Assembly: GCF_001540865.1 (NCBI RefSeq)
Contig: NC_033625.1
Coordinates: 7,583,798-7,647,797, forward strand
DNA from: Ananas comosus
Lineage: Eukaryota; Streptophyta; Magnoliopsida; Poales; Bromeliaceae
Length of the DNA: 64,000 bases
Reading direction: 5' to 3'
Shown: piece by piece, positions 31,001-42,281 of the stretch
How the letters are laid out: each line of letters begins with the position of its first letter
How positions within the stretch are numbered: position 1 is the stretch's first letter
Position numbers and translations under genes: made by a program
The notes under the pieces: model-generated
Database searches by the model: none
What the model was told of the DNA's origin: nothing
Seen by the model: only the letters and a program-made list of their open reading frames with translations

Positions 31001-33532
31001 GGAAAGGCAAAAATGGTGGGAGCAAGTGTGAGTTTCTTCTTACAAAATTGCACTCTTCTCTTTCTGATGTTACTTTGGTTTGGCACATAAAATCTCAACT
31101 CAGGTTTTTATGATATCTTGAATTTTGTTTATAGCCTTCTCATATATGTGAACCAATTCACTTTGTCATGATACCACTGTTGTTTTATTTGTTTTTGCAT
31201 TCATTTCTGAGGGCTTTCTGCATGTGTGCCCTCAGACTATACATATTTGCATTATACTCCTTATAATACATGCTGATTGACATCTTTGGCACCTCCGTTA
31301 CCATTGTCATAATATTTTAAATTTTTTCAGGTTGGCAAAGTAACCAAAGTTTTTATGACTTTCATGACGAAGATGATTTCATTCATCCTGGTTCAGTATT
31401 TGAAACTGTATTTGGTCGGCACCGAGGTTTTGCTTGGTCTTACATATTGTGGGAGAACTTCCGTTTAAATGATACAAAATTTACATTCAAATGGAGTGAT
31501 GAGTCACGAAGGCAAAAAGCACGAAAAAGAATATGGAGTGAAAGTGATGATGATGGTGATGATGAATCAACTAATGTAGGCTCACAAGCCCATAGGGTTA
31601 CTCTGGGGTTGCCGCTTACTGGACCTTTAAAACTAGACGAGGTCAAAAGCGCGTAAGTTCCCCCAAATTCCATATTTATTGGAATATTGTAAAATTTTTC
31701 AATTCTATTTACTTTAATAGCGTATGCAACAACTAAAGTTTAAAAATATATATGAGATAAATATTAGTAAAACAAAATTTTGAAGTTGTGCTTCGATCTT
31801 TTTCGGTAAGTTTGTTTTGCATAATGATATAAAATTTCTTTTTTTTCTTTTCAATTAAATTGAACTGATTTTTCAATTTCTAAATGCAGTTTTCGTGTAT
31901 CTGCTTTGAAGTGGCATCCTGACAAGCATCAAGGCCCTTCACAGGTCAGCTTTTGTTTTTTTGAGCAATCCAAGTGCTTTGAAGAGAAGTCATTCTTATA
32001 TACTAGTTTCGGAGAAACATAAAATAGTTTTTTGATATTACATCGGCAAATTCCATGAATAAACATCTTTGTGGAAATTTCATGCACCACATGCTTGTTT
32101 GGCTCGTCTTTTCGAGCGGCTTCGCTATTTGAGTATCAACTAGGCATTTGCCAACTAAATATAATGAACCTTCTCGTTATGTCCGATGGTGAAGTGAGTT
32201 GCTGCCCTCCAAAAGTAGAAGTTTCATTTTGAAGCTTTTGTTTCTGGTTGCAGCAGGAAGTTGTTGGTGGCTTTAACTAATAAAGCTGTTGAAGCCCTTC
32301 TAAATAGCTTTACTCTAACTGCTTTTCTCAAGCAACACTTCTACAGAGGATCTTGCAAAGTCCAATGAGGCCATTTACAAGGACATTGCTTTTAAAAAAA
32401 GGGTTAACTTCATACAGGTCCTTACAAATATAGTGAATTGTAAATATATCCCTACAAAGTTCAACTTTCATATGTTGTCCCTACAAAACTCCTGATGTTT
32501 TCAAATATGTCCCTGCTGTTAGGATCCGTTAGAAAAATTAATTAACCATAAGTAAAATACATAACCCTAGTTAGTTAATAAGGTAAATTGACCTTTTTAC
32601 CTCTCTTCAATTAACAGTTGGGACTTTGGGATAGATATATTTGTGATGGCAAAATGATCATTTCACTTATAAAATAAACTGTGTTGTAACGGTAATAAAC
32701 CAGAGTGACATATTTGAAAATATTAGGACTTTTGCAGGGACAATATATGAAAGTTGAACTTTGTAAGGATATATTTGTAATTCACTATATTTGAAGGGAT
32801 CTGTATGAAAGTAACCCTTAAAAACATATGGGGCAATTACTTATATACCCCTGAAAAGTTTCCGGCTTTCTGATTTATCCCTCTTAGAAAGCTAATATTG
32901 AAAATACCCTTTTTACGTTCCAACCTATTTCAAATATACCCCTAGAGTTAAAATTCCGTTAATGAATTGTTAGCAATAGCTGTTATCTGTATGAAATTAC
33001 TATTTTGACCTTTCAAATATACCCTTCCACCATCATCGACTTTTTTTATTTTTCCTTAAGTTAGGGGCACGAAAAGTATTTTGATTTTTGGTCTTTTTAA
33101 ATATACCCTTCTACTATCACCAACATTTCTCCTTTGCCCTTAAGTTAAGGGCAAAAGAGGCATTTTAATTTTTTTTAATTCTAATAAATATTTAACTCAC
33201 GTTTAATCCACGTTAACTTAATGGGCGGTAACTGTAAGGGTATTTTGGAATAACGGAAAACGCATGAGGGGCATATTGGAAAGAAAAAAAGTAGCGGTAA
33301 ATGAGATATTTTCGAAGTTTTAAGGAGTATATAGGCAATTAACCCTTAAAAAAACATCATCCGAGAAAATAACTAAGAAGATTATACCCTGACCTGTCAA
33401 AATTGAGTTATCGAAAGTCCTACTATTCCAAGATGGATCATCTTTGTTTTCGTGCAGGCCGTCGCGGAGGAGAAGTTCAAACTGTGTGTAAATGCATACA
33501 ACTCACTGTGCAGTGTTCTTAAGGCCCCATAG
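28070..33532 (+). CDS. J-domain (DnaJ/HSP40) co-chaperone, probably mitochondrial, 7 exons
   Basis: Exons: 28070-28195, 29655-29684, 30287-30385, 30901-31027, 31331-31652, 31890-31944, 33458-33532. All introns are GT-AG and the frame is open for 277 codons. Residues 1-42 are rich in Arg and Ser without acidic residues until the end and include FHSTP, so a mitochondrial presequence is likely. Residues 53-75 are basic. Residues 130-175 include an aromatic, acidic block (FYDFHDEDDF). A Ser/Asp-rich patch lies near 200. The C-terminal J domain (about 222-274) carries HPD at 244-246, the motif that stimulates Hsp70 ATPase. Known J proteins act as Hsp70 partners; the client here is unknown. Intron 6 splits the J domain right after the HPD helix and, like intron 3, has grown by MITE insertion. 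Start chosen as the first in-frame ATG after the uORF. The family is clear, the orthologue is not. Confidence 0.88.
30440..30722. mobile_element. hAT-like MITE in intron 3 of the J-domain gene
   Basis: The inverted ends are GGCCTGTTTGGCCTATC and, inverted, GCGCCTATTTGGCCATC. These resemble the ends of plant hAT MITEs. No TSD is clear. The 77-codon ORF at 30486 is contained in it and is not considered a gene or an exon. Confidence 0.5.
32392..32826. mobile_element. Mutator-type MITE in intron 6 (32401-32817)
   Basis: Terminal inverted repeats of about 85 bp start GGGTTAACTTCATACAGG and end AGTAACCC. The flanking 9-mers TTAAAAAAA (32392-32400) and TTAAAAACA (32818-32826) differ at one position, consistent with a Mutator-type 9-bp TSD. 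Confidence 0.75.
32831..33345. mobile_element. Second MITE in intron 6, adjacent to the first
   Basis: The left end GGGCAATTACTTATATACCC is the inverted form of GGGTTAATTGCCTATATACT at the right. A related, partly deleted copy lies at 47468-47830. It begins within a few bases of the TSD of the preceding MITE, so one probably inserted beside the other. Confidence 0.7.
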
Positions 33533-33864
33533 GGTGGCAGTTTTAGGTTCTTACTAATTTATCACCAACAACACAGCTCACCAGGAGAGCACCGTAAAAT
33601 CAATTTATTTATGTAACACCAATTGTATACAACTGACCATTTTCTTCTTTCAAATATATCTGTTAAGCTCCTACATGGATGGAGCTCGCATTCTTTGTTC
33701 CAATCATTTGTATATCACCGATTCTTTTACTTGATTTGGACTACACAATTTAATTTACCATGCATATATTTGGCAACCTAACAAACTAATGTGCTTTTGA
33801 TTCTTATCCTAATTCATATAATTCCTCATTTAATTTGAGTATTTGATTGGTCCACTGTGAGTGA
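33533..33864. other. 3' flank of the J-domain gene
   Basis: AT-rich, probably containing the 3' UTR and polyadenylation region. No other feature seen. Confidence 0.5.
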
Positions 33865-34485
33865 ATGTCGAGTGTGAAGTTGTTTCTATGTTTGGAATGT
33901 TTAGGCAACTACAACAGAGCTTATCTTAACATTTTCTTATTTGGTGCTTGCAGAGCATCCAGTGGGCTTCTAACTTGTTGGAGCTCACGGATTTTTTCAT
34001 GTAGTGAGGTGATCACGAAAAATTTCTCACTCACAATCCGACTTTCTCATGCTCAGAGCGGGGAAACTTTCTATGTCGCTAATGTGTACGGCCCTCCATC
34101 TTGGGAGGGTACGGATGATTTCTGTATGGAACTGCTGCTCTTTAGGGATATCTGTAAGGGTGGCTGGGTTGTCTGTGATGATTTTAACTGTACCATAAGT
34201 CTAGCTGAACGGAGAGGCGGAATGTGGAGCAATAGAGTGAGACGTATGTTCGATGATCTTATTCGGAATCTCGCGCTTTTGGAGTTGCCTATGGTAAATC
34301 AATTATTCACTTGGTCCAGCTCTTGCGAAATAAGATCATCTCCTCATTTCGACCGAGCGGAATTTGAAATTTCCACTTTCGAAGGTAGAGGCAGTTTCCA
34401 GAATTATCACAGATCACTGTCCAATTCTTCTTTCTATTGGGGTAAGACAGAGGTAGTGTTTTTAGACTTGAAGATGTTTGGTTGA
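33865..34485 (+). pseudogene. LINE endonuclease domain remnant
   Basis: The 206-codon open frame contains an endonuclease/exonuclease/phosphatase-like stretch: the VANVYGPP strand, then a DDFNC where these enzymes usually have GDFN, and FTWSS further on. The N-terminal catalytic part is missing and the frame ends before RT. It is part of the LINE and not a host gene. Confidence 0.75.
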
Positions 34486-35555
34486 AAATTAAGAATTTTC
34501 TTTCAAGTCCCCTGGCATGCTAGAGAGAACTGGAGACTCATGGGATTATAGTGTTATCTTTTACGACCAAACTGCGCCACTGTCATAAACAGATACGAGA
34601 GTGGTGTGCGAACAATTCTTATAATATCATGAAAGCAAAATGAGTACTATTGCAAGAAATTTAGTATATAGACGGAGTAGAGGAGTTCCAGGTCTTAACG
34701 AAGGAGTTAATTGACAAAAGGGAGAACCTTAAAGGTAGGTTTTCAGGTGCACTTGAGAACGGCGAAGTGTTGTGGAAACTCGGACATGGAAATACAAAGT
34801 TTTTCCATGCAATAACCAATAACAGAATGGCGTTCTAACGAGATTAGGGCGGTAGAGGACAAAATGGAGAAAAATTGCCGTTCATGGAGATTAGAGTGAA
34901 CTTTTCCAAACCAGGCGAGTTTCGAACCCTAAACAGCTAACTACCCCCTTTACTATGGAATAGATTAAGAGAGTTGTGTTCCAACTAGGAGATGACAAAG
35001 CGCCAGGTCCAAATGGTTTCTCACTTGAGTTTTTATTAGAGCTTTTGGGACGTGTTTAATATTTTCATTGAGTTGTATGATGGACGGATCTCCACACGTC
35101 CTATTGATTTTTCTTATTTCAAGGTGCAATGTGATCCAATTATTTTCGACCCGTTAGTTTATTGAATGGGATACAGAAGACAAGTTCAAAAGTACTGGAG
35201 TGGCAAATAGACTGAAAGGAATCATACAAGCCCTTATTTTCACATCCCAGTTAGCTTTTCTTAAAAGTAAACTATTGTTCGATGCTTTTGTCATAGCGAG
35301 CAAATTGGTTGTGTGGGGCTGTAAAGAAAATAGAGGGGGTTGGGGTGATGGTGGATGTTGAAAATGCTTAACCAGGATAATGGAAGCGGCAAACACACAC
35401 GATCTGATCAAAGGCATTGGACCCTCTATGGATAGTTTGGCGACTCTCATTTAGTACGCCGACGGCACTCTATTCTCTTGTGAGACAGAGAAGAAGTATT
35501 TGAAGAATAATTGATTTTTGTATTTTTCGATCGTATCTACGTATCCTATTTATCC

Positions 35556-35627
35556 GGGTTGCTAACTCAACGGTAGAGTACTCGGCTTTTAAGTGCGATT
35601 ATGATCTTTTACACATGCATTTGGATG
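35556..35627 (+). pseudogene. trnK-UUU: Plastid trnK-UUU 5' exon and start of its intron
   Basis: Positions 35556-35592 (37 nt) read GGGTTGCTAACTCAACGG... to CTCGGCTTTTAA, which is the plastid tRNA-Lys 5' half up to the anticodon. Positions 35593-35626 continue into the group II intron (GTGCGATTATGATC). The 3' exon is absent, so it cannot make a tRNA. Confidence 0.85.
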
Positions 35628-35745
35628 CGGCCGTAACTATAACGGTCCTAAGATAGCGAAATTTTCTATTGGTTAAGTTTCTGACTTGCACGAAAGGCGT
35701 AATGATTTGAGCACTGTCCCAAAGAGAGGCTTGGTGAAATAGATT
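35627..35745 (+). pseudogene. rrn23: Fragment of organellar (plastid-type) 23S rRNA
   Basis: It begins with an intact helix-69 sequence, GGCCGTAACTATAACGGTCC, followed by TAAGATAGCGAAATT. It extends through GCACGAAAGGCGTAATGA to GAGAGGCTTGGTGAAAT. It covers about 120 nt of the domain IV/V boundary and carries many transitions. It is a non-functional fragment inside the NUPT. Confidence 0.88.
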
Positions 35746-35847
35746 CTTCTTTTTTATCAATAAAAACCCCTTCCCAAACTGTACAAGCTTCTTCCAAAAC
35801 ATATGGCTTTCTAGATGTATATGATGATATCTAGACAGATGGATCTT

Positions 35848-35882
35848 TCCATAGATCAAATTATTTCGTGGATTGGATTTCA
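35848..35882 (-). pseudogene. rpl2: Fragment of plastid rpl2 exon 1
   Basis: On the minus strand it translates KSNPRNNLIYG, matching the start region of plastid ribosomal protein L2, and the nucleotide match covers about 32 bp. The sequence diverges immediately on both sides. Confidence 0.65.
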
Positions 35883-36733
35883 CCCTTTTTTGTTATACTA
35901 GCCAATCATGCTTTGTCGTTAATGTTTTAGGAGTATCGGTTCATGTGGGTTTGTTTGAGTGGGTCTTAGGTGTGAAGGTAAATAAACATAAATAAATTAT
36001 TTTATTTGGGAGGTAGGCCTCAGAAGGCACTAGTCTTGCCAAATATTTGGAATGTAGAGTGGGTAAATTTTTAACAAAATATTAGGGTTACCGTTGACTA
36101 ATAAGGCTCTATGCAAAGAGGACTAGACAGGGATCATTCATAAGGTTCTAGGAAGGATTGATGGATGGCAAGCAAAACTTCTATCAAAAGGAGGAAGATT
36201 AACTTTGGTGAATTCGGCTATTACCAACTAACCACCGCATTTTTTTTCTCCATTTACAACCTCCAAAGGGGATAATTAAAAGAATTGAGTTATTAAGACG
36301 GGATTTTTCCTATAAAGAGGAGGTGGATGTTAAAGGAGGTGCATGGACGGTGGTATGGACATATGTATGCAGAGAGAAGAGAGAAGGCGGATTCGGGGTG
36401 AAAGATTTCGTCTGGATGAATGAAGCTTTACTTTCTAAATAGTGTTGACGTTTATTTATAGAACGGGAACTCCAATAGAACAACCTTATTAGAACTTTAT
36501 ATTATAATAGGAGAAAATATTTGGGTGAAGGAAAACTGTTTAGACCTACTTCACAATGGTGGAAGAGTGTGCTAATTACCAAGACAATATCTAAAAGTAG
36601 TACGTGTTTTGCTTTTGGAGATGGGCGGGCAAGTCTATCACTTTATGGTCTGATAAGTGGTGTGGTGACGCGCCATTGAAGACACTCTTCCCCAATATTT
36701 ATAACAAAGTAGTAGCATGGAAGGGAGTTCTAA

Positions 36734-37122
36734 TCAAGGAGTAGGGATGTCAATGGGTATGGATACCTGAAATTTTATCCGAACCCGAACCCGACCCAAA
36801 CCCGAATTTATTTTGTATTATATATAATATATATATATATATATATATTTGATCTTATATTTGAATTTGTATTTTAAAAATTTAGATTTAATATAATATA
36901 TTTTGAAATATTGAAAAAGAAATAAGTGTTTCGGGTTTAAATTTTCGGGTTCGGGTTTCGGATTTCGGATTTTTGGTCTGGTTCGGGTTTGGATATGGAT
37001 TATTAAAATCCGTCAAGCTCGGATTCGAGTTCGGATTCGGCTCTCGGGTTTGGAGTCGGATTCGGGTTCGGGTTTTTAAAAATTCGCCCCGAATCCGACC
37101 CGTTGACATCTCTATCAAGGAG
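36734..37122. mobile_element. Short non-autonomous hAT (36742-37114) with 8-bp TSD
   Basis: It starts TAGGGATGTCAATGGGTATG and ends CCGTTGACATCTCTA, nearly the ends of the 5.2-kb hAT at 14277. A perfect TCAAGGAG duplication flanks it (36734-36741 and 37115-37122). The 373-bp body is mostly CCCGAA/TTCGGG arrays around a small AT-rich core. It is an internal-deletion derivative or MITE of the same family and is inserted in the LINE. Confidence 0.95.
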
Positions 37123-37938
37123 TGTTACTCCTCTCAAGGTTGGAGATGGAGAAAGATTTTGAGAGGAGTTGGGGTCGGGATGTCAAGAGGTGATAGCAAA
37201 ATTAGAGAGTTCAAGGTGCTACTTTCAAAATTCCACATCGTAGATAGGACCGATAAAATCTGTTGGAGATGGAACACGAGGTTGTCTTTCACCATTAAGT
37301 AAGTGTACACGTTGATCAATGGCGGGGGCGTTTGAAATGTCCTTCTATTGAAAGTCTGGGATATGTATATACCATCTAAAGTTAAGATTTTTATTTGGCT
37401 AGTCCTTAAAAAGCACTTAACTCACGATTGATAACTTTCTCAAAAGAGGTTGGTTTGAGAACCAACAGTGCGTTATGTGCAGCAGCGAAGTCGAGACTGT
37501 CAATCATCTACTTGTGGGACGTGTACTTAGCAAATTTTTAATGTTCAACATTCTAGAAGGTAGACATAATTCGAGCTCTGTAGAGGAGATCAAGGGTGTC
37601 TAGTAGCTGTTGGGGAACTGCACCCGAGGAACTGCAATGAAGGATCCGGCTTGGGCGGCTGCTTATTGGTGGATTTGGCAGTAAAGAAAGAATGTGATCT
37701 CTAGGAACCAATCTTCCGACCCTTAGTGGCTACTAGATGAATTCGGGATGTCGGGAGGGAATGGGCTGAGTTTTGCAACTAAGTGACATGTTTTGAATCA
37801 GGGGTGTAATCTCTGTCCTTTATTTTTGTTTTTAGTTTTTTTCTTCTTTTGTCGCCTTTTAACTTACTTGAGGTCCTGTTTTGCAGCTAAATTCATTTAT
37901 GGAATGAATAAAGCGGGCTATTTTTATCTAAAAAAAAA

Positions 37939-39061
37939 TTTATTTGGGGAACTTGTGCAGATTTTGTTTGTCTGAGTACTCTTTTGCGGCTAACACAGTA
38001 GAAAACAAAAGATCAACATTTTATTATTATGTGATTATTCCCAAGTGGTACAAGGTAATAGGGTAATCAATTGTACATGAAAATGTATCTCAAAATATTG
38101 TTGATGGATTAGCAATGCACGTGGATTAGCTATTAAGAGATTTTTGTTTTCAAATTCAAATATGACGGCTGATATAGACATAAGGTCAACGAACTAAAAT
38201 TTTCACTAGTCGTATATTTGTGCGATTAAAAGATATTTCTACTAGTTATATATTTGTGTGATTAAAAGATATTTTTAGATCTATTCCTCATCTTGCTTGG
38301 TTGGAATGATGGCGAAACTATCATGATTCCTCAGATAAAACTTCATTCAGGAGCTTTTCAGCTTTGCTTCGTTGGGGAGCACCCAATCTACTGTCATGTG
38401 TTAATTTTATTTCCATTCAATAATTTTTACGTATTAGTTAAGACAAAAATCCAAAAAAAAAAAAAAAAACCCTTAGAGGAAGGATAATAATCTTGAATAG
38501 AGATAAAAGAGATAGGTGGCTACCGTTGGGGCTCCCCAGCGAGGCGTTATTGGGTAGCTCCCCTCTCAACTTTTTTCCATAATTCCTCCCCTATTCTTGA
38601 AATTTCCATTCTAGGATAAAGGAATTTCTTTTCTTGTCAAATTCTCGACAGATATGGTTGACAATTGTTGTCTCTAAGGGGGGTTATTTGCTTGTATGTA
38701 GTTGCGGTTATAAGTATATACAGATTTAAATAGGATATATGGTTTAATACATTTGAATTCGATTATTGCAGTTGAAACTACAAAAGTAGATAGAACTATA
38801 CATTGCAACAGTTGAAACTATGCCGAAATTGAACGCAATTTCAACCATGGCAGTCAGAGAGAATAGCTGAATAAAAGATATGATTACCTCTCTAATTACA
38901 TTTTAAACAAGATAACACAAACTTTCTTCCACACTGGGATACCTCCACACGTCATATATGAAATGATGAAATTTGCATACATATCCTACAACTAAATGCA
39001 TTTAAACAAATTATTTATTACCACGCTACTTTTTATAATATTTAATCAAATAAAATGCATA
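37939..39061. other. AT-rich intergenic DNA
   Basis: No supported gene. GGGGAGCACCCAAT (near 38376) and ATTGGGTAGCTCCCC (near 38550) are partly inverted and may be remains of a small element, without a TSD. Confidence 0.4.
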
Positions 39062-39347
39062 TAATTATGGGGACAAAAATTTTGTGGGCATCCGTCCCCA
39101 AACAAGTTGTTTGGGGACGGAGCCGATGGGCGCCGCGTGGCGTGCGGGCCCCCATCACGACCGCCCCTTTTTCTCACCTGCTTTTTTCTCTCTCTCTCTC
39201 TAAAAAATCAGAGCCCACAATTTTTTTTTCTTTTTTTTCGTTTCCGAGGGTCGCGATGGGCACCCGCATACCACGTGGTGCCCATCGGCATCATCCCCAA
39301 ACAAGTTGTTTGGGGATGATGCCCACAAAGTTTTTGCCCTAATTATG
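39062..39347. mobile_element. hAT-type MITE (39070-39339) with 8-bp TSD
   Basis: The inverted ends are GGGACAAAAATTTTGTGGGC and, inverted, GGGCAAAAACTTTGTGGGC. The flanks are a perfect TAATTATG duplication (39062-39069, 39340-39347). Inside each end is the palindrome CCCCAAACAA-G-TTGTTTGGGG. The middle has a CT microsatellite and CCACGTGG. ORFs across it are artefacts of the inverted repeat. Confidence 0.9.
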
Positions 39348-39599
39348 GCCGCTATATTTTCAACTATAATACATTTATAATTATATTCAACCAAACAATC
39401 CTAGAAAAAATGCTGAGAATATATGCTTCCATCCTCTATTTTTTGACCAAACACTACATAAAAAGCATTTTTGGGTACAACAGCTTTTAGCAATGTATAG
39501 CTAATTCCCCCCTCATTAAAGGAGCAAGCTACCACCTTGCCCTCTTAAACATGGAATAAACAAATACTTAAGCTAACAACAGAAGGCGACCAAACGAGA
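39348..39599. other. Intergenic DNA
   Basis: Nothing recognisable before the LINE coding remnant starts. Confidence 0.4.
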
Positions 39600-42281
39600 T
39601 CGGAGTGATTGAGGATAATAGACACAACATATTTAATGAAGAGGATAAAAGACAATACTTTAGGTGCAAATTTAAAGAGATTTTTGCTTCAGAAAATCAT
39701 GAAGCCGCTACCTTTGGGAATTGCAATTCTTTGTTCAAGAACGGGTGTATTACAAACCTTGGGTAGCTTACAACTTTCTCTTTGGAGGAGATTAAGAAAG
39801 CGGTGTTCCAACTTAGGAGGGATAAGGTACCAGGACCTGATGGCTTCCCAATGAGCTTTTATCAAACATTTTGGGAAATCGTTAAGGATGATATAGGATG
39901 TATTTTTTAGGAGCTCTACGATGAACGACTTTCCACAAGATCTATTGACTATTCATATGTATGTCTAATACTTAAAAAAGAAGGTGCGGCTCAGGCTAAC
40001 GACTTCAGACCTATAAGCTTGCTGAATGGTATCCAGAAGATTATTTCTAAAGTGTTGGCTAATAGATTGAAAGAAGTGATGCATGAAATAATCTCTAATT
40101 CACAATCGGCTTTTCTGAAGGGGAGGCTCCTAGTGGACTCTTTTGTTACTGCTAATGAGATTGTGGCTTGGGGCGTTAAGACAGGGGGCGAGGGGGTAGG
40201 GGTAAAAGTGGATTTTGAGAAGGCATACGATAAGGTCAACTGAGCCTTCCTAATTAGGATAATGAAGTGGTGGGGTTTCAATGAGAAATGGTACAGGTGG
40301 ATCGGGGAGTTTATCAAAAATGCGAAACTTGCTGTGCTTGTCAACGGGGAGGCAACTAACTGGTTCAAAACTAAGAGAGGAGTACGCCAGGGTGAACCCC
40401 CCTCTCTCCTTTTCTCTTCCTAATGGTAGCTAAATGCCTTATAATGATGACATTAGCGGCAACAGAACACAATCAATTAAAAAGAATCGGGCCTACAATG
40501 GATACTGTAGTATCAATCATACAATATGCTGACAATACATTTTTTTTTCTGTGAGGCTAGAAAGACATATATGAGAAATCTTAAATTTATGTGGAGCTTG
40601 TTTACATGGGCCTCAGGGGTGAAAGTTAACTTGAAAAAGTCAGAACTATTCTATTTTGCTAGTAAAAAAAGGAGGGCGTGAAAGCTAGCCAACATATTAG
40701 CATGTAAAACAGGAAGATTCCCAACAATGTATCTAGGTATACCACTTACAAGCAAGAGATTAAAGAAAGGAGACTGGGCAGGTCTAATCGATAAAATCCA
40801 CTGCAGATTGATAGCCGGCAGGCGAAATTATTGTCGAGAGAGGGTAGGCTGACGCTAGTCAATGCTGTGCTTTCAAACATTCCTATCCATCTTCTCTCTG
40901 TGTTTAAGGCTCCAAAATGGGTTGTACGTCGTATCAAGACATTACGAAGAGATTTTTCTTGGAAAAGGAGCTTGGACAAGATAGGCAACGACTGTTTGGT
41001 AGCCTGAAAAAGAGTATGTAGGAGAGTAAGGAAGGAGGGCTAGGAGTACTGGACTTAGCCACGATGAATGATGCCCTTCTTGCCAAATGGTGGTGGTGGT
41101 TCTTCACGAAACCAAATTTGCATTGGATCAAAATTATTAAAGCAATGTACTATGGTAGAAGGGAGCCACTGAAGGAAGGTAGGTCCTTCAAGCCAACCTC
41201 TCAGTGGTGGCAAAGTGTATTGCAATTGAGAGACGGATTCAAGTGCGGAGTGAACTATAGTTTGGGGTTCGGGGCATCCATAGATTTTTGGTCAGATAGA
41301 TGGTGCGGCGAGGATTCACTGCTGACACAATTCTCATCTATTTACGACAAAGTGGTGAGAAAGCGGTTTAAAGTCAAAGAGTGCTAGGATAGTAGAGGGT
41401 GGAAATGGAGGAGGATCCCGAGAGGATATCATCCGGAGACTAAGAACAAAGGCAATTGCATCAAAGAACTCGAAGATAGGGTTTCAAAATTTTCTCTATC
41501 TAACAGGCCAGACACGGTTCCTTGGTGTTGGAGTACTGGGAACAGGTTCACAGTCAAATCTGCGTACAAACTGCTTCGTGATGAGCAGGGGGGAGTCTAC
41601 GGCAACAAAACTNGAGGAGAGAGTCTACGGCAACAAAACTGTGGAAGCTGAAATTACCTGTGAAAATTAAAGTTTTTATTTGGCTTGTTTTAAATAAAAG
41701 TATTCCAACTGTAGACAAACTTGTAAAAAGGGGTTCGTGAGGAGAGCAGGCATGTGTGCTTTGTGGGGACACGACCGAAACTATTGACCATCTCCACACG
41801 AGATGTGTATATTGCCGTTTCATACTTTACGTCCTCCCTCGATGGTGAGTACAAGACCACATGCGAGATGGATGTTAGAACCCTCTGGGACTCGTTCAAT
41901 ACGCAAGTACTTCCCTAGAACGCCGCAAAGAGGTTGTGTCCTAGGGGCAAGCTGGTGGCTCATTTGGAGGGAGAGGAATAATTTGATTTTTAGACAGCAC
42001 AACTTGAATCTGACAAATGTGGTAGGGCAAATAAAGAGCCTAGTGGAACAAAGGGAATTTTACTGTATTGCAAGGTGATGAGGCGGGTGGTTGGAGAACT
42101 GCTCATTTACTATGCGTGTGGTTTTTTTTTTTTTTTGGTCCTTAAATCCTTTGTTTTGCTGTTTGTCTCTCTTTTCTACCTAGTTGTCTCACTGTTTGTG
42201 CTAAGTTCATTTTCCGAATGAATGAAGCGGATAACGTACTATTCTTTTCTCAAAAAAAAAAAAAAAAAAAAAAAAAAAAAG
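39600..42281 (+). mobile_element. L1-type LINE, 5'-truncated, with poly(A) tail
   Basis: The sequence encodes remnants of reverse transcriptase: GPDGFPMSFYQ near 39835, FRPISLLNGIQKIISKVLANR (40004-40066) and VDFEKAYDKVN (40208-40240). Degraded YADD and zinc-knuckle parts follow (to about 42080). It ends ATGAATGAAGCGGAT and a tail of about 30 A (42252-42280), like the LINE ending at 37938. Several stops and shifts make it non-functional. Near 41590-41640 the sequence GAGTCTACGGCAACAAAACT is present on both sides of the N at 41613, so a contig overlap may have been left unmerged. Confidence 0.88.

Larger units (their letters stand above)
35517..35930. other. Mosaic nuclear insertion of plastid DNA (NUPT)
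   Basis: LINE RT sequence breaks off after about 35516 and resumes near 35935. The intervening DNA contains a trnK-UUU 5' exon with intron start, a 23S rRNA piece and an rpl2-like piece, which are not neighbours in that arrangement in plastid genomes. The stretch 35746-35848 is probably also plastid but I could not assign it. Differences from the plastid-type sequence are mostly C/T and G/A, as expected from decay of methylated DNA. The 23S piece alone could also be mitochondrial. Confidence 0.8.
33865..37938 (+). mobile_element. L1-type LINE, heavily decayed
   Basis: Translations give endonuclease-like sequence (33940-34460, with VANVYGPP) and a reverse transcriptase region (34975-35480, with DKAPGPNGF, SKVLANRLKG and a YADG in place of YADD). 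RT continues after an insertion (35935-36730), and a zinc-knuckle-type end (37380-37530, CVMCSSEVETVNHLL) follows. It finishes ATGAATAAAGCGGGC and a short A tract (37930-37938), as does the LINE ending at 42281. Frames are broken by many stops and shifts. Two later insertions interrupt it: plastid DNA (about 35517-35930) and a short hAT (36742-37114). The 5' boundary is approximate. Confidence 0.85.

Noticed and set aside
35556..35592. A functional tRNA-Lys gene
   Set aside because: Only the 5' exon of the plastid tRNA is present; the 3' half is missing and the surrounding DNA is a plastid mosaic.
39055..39394. Overlapping ORFs of 64-95 codons
   Set aside because: They arise from the inverted repeats of a MITE with an 8-bp TSD.
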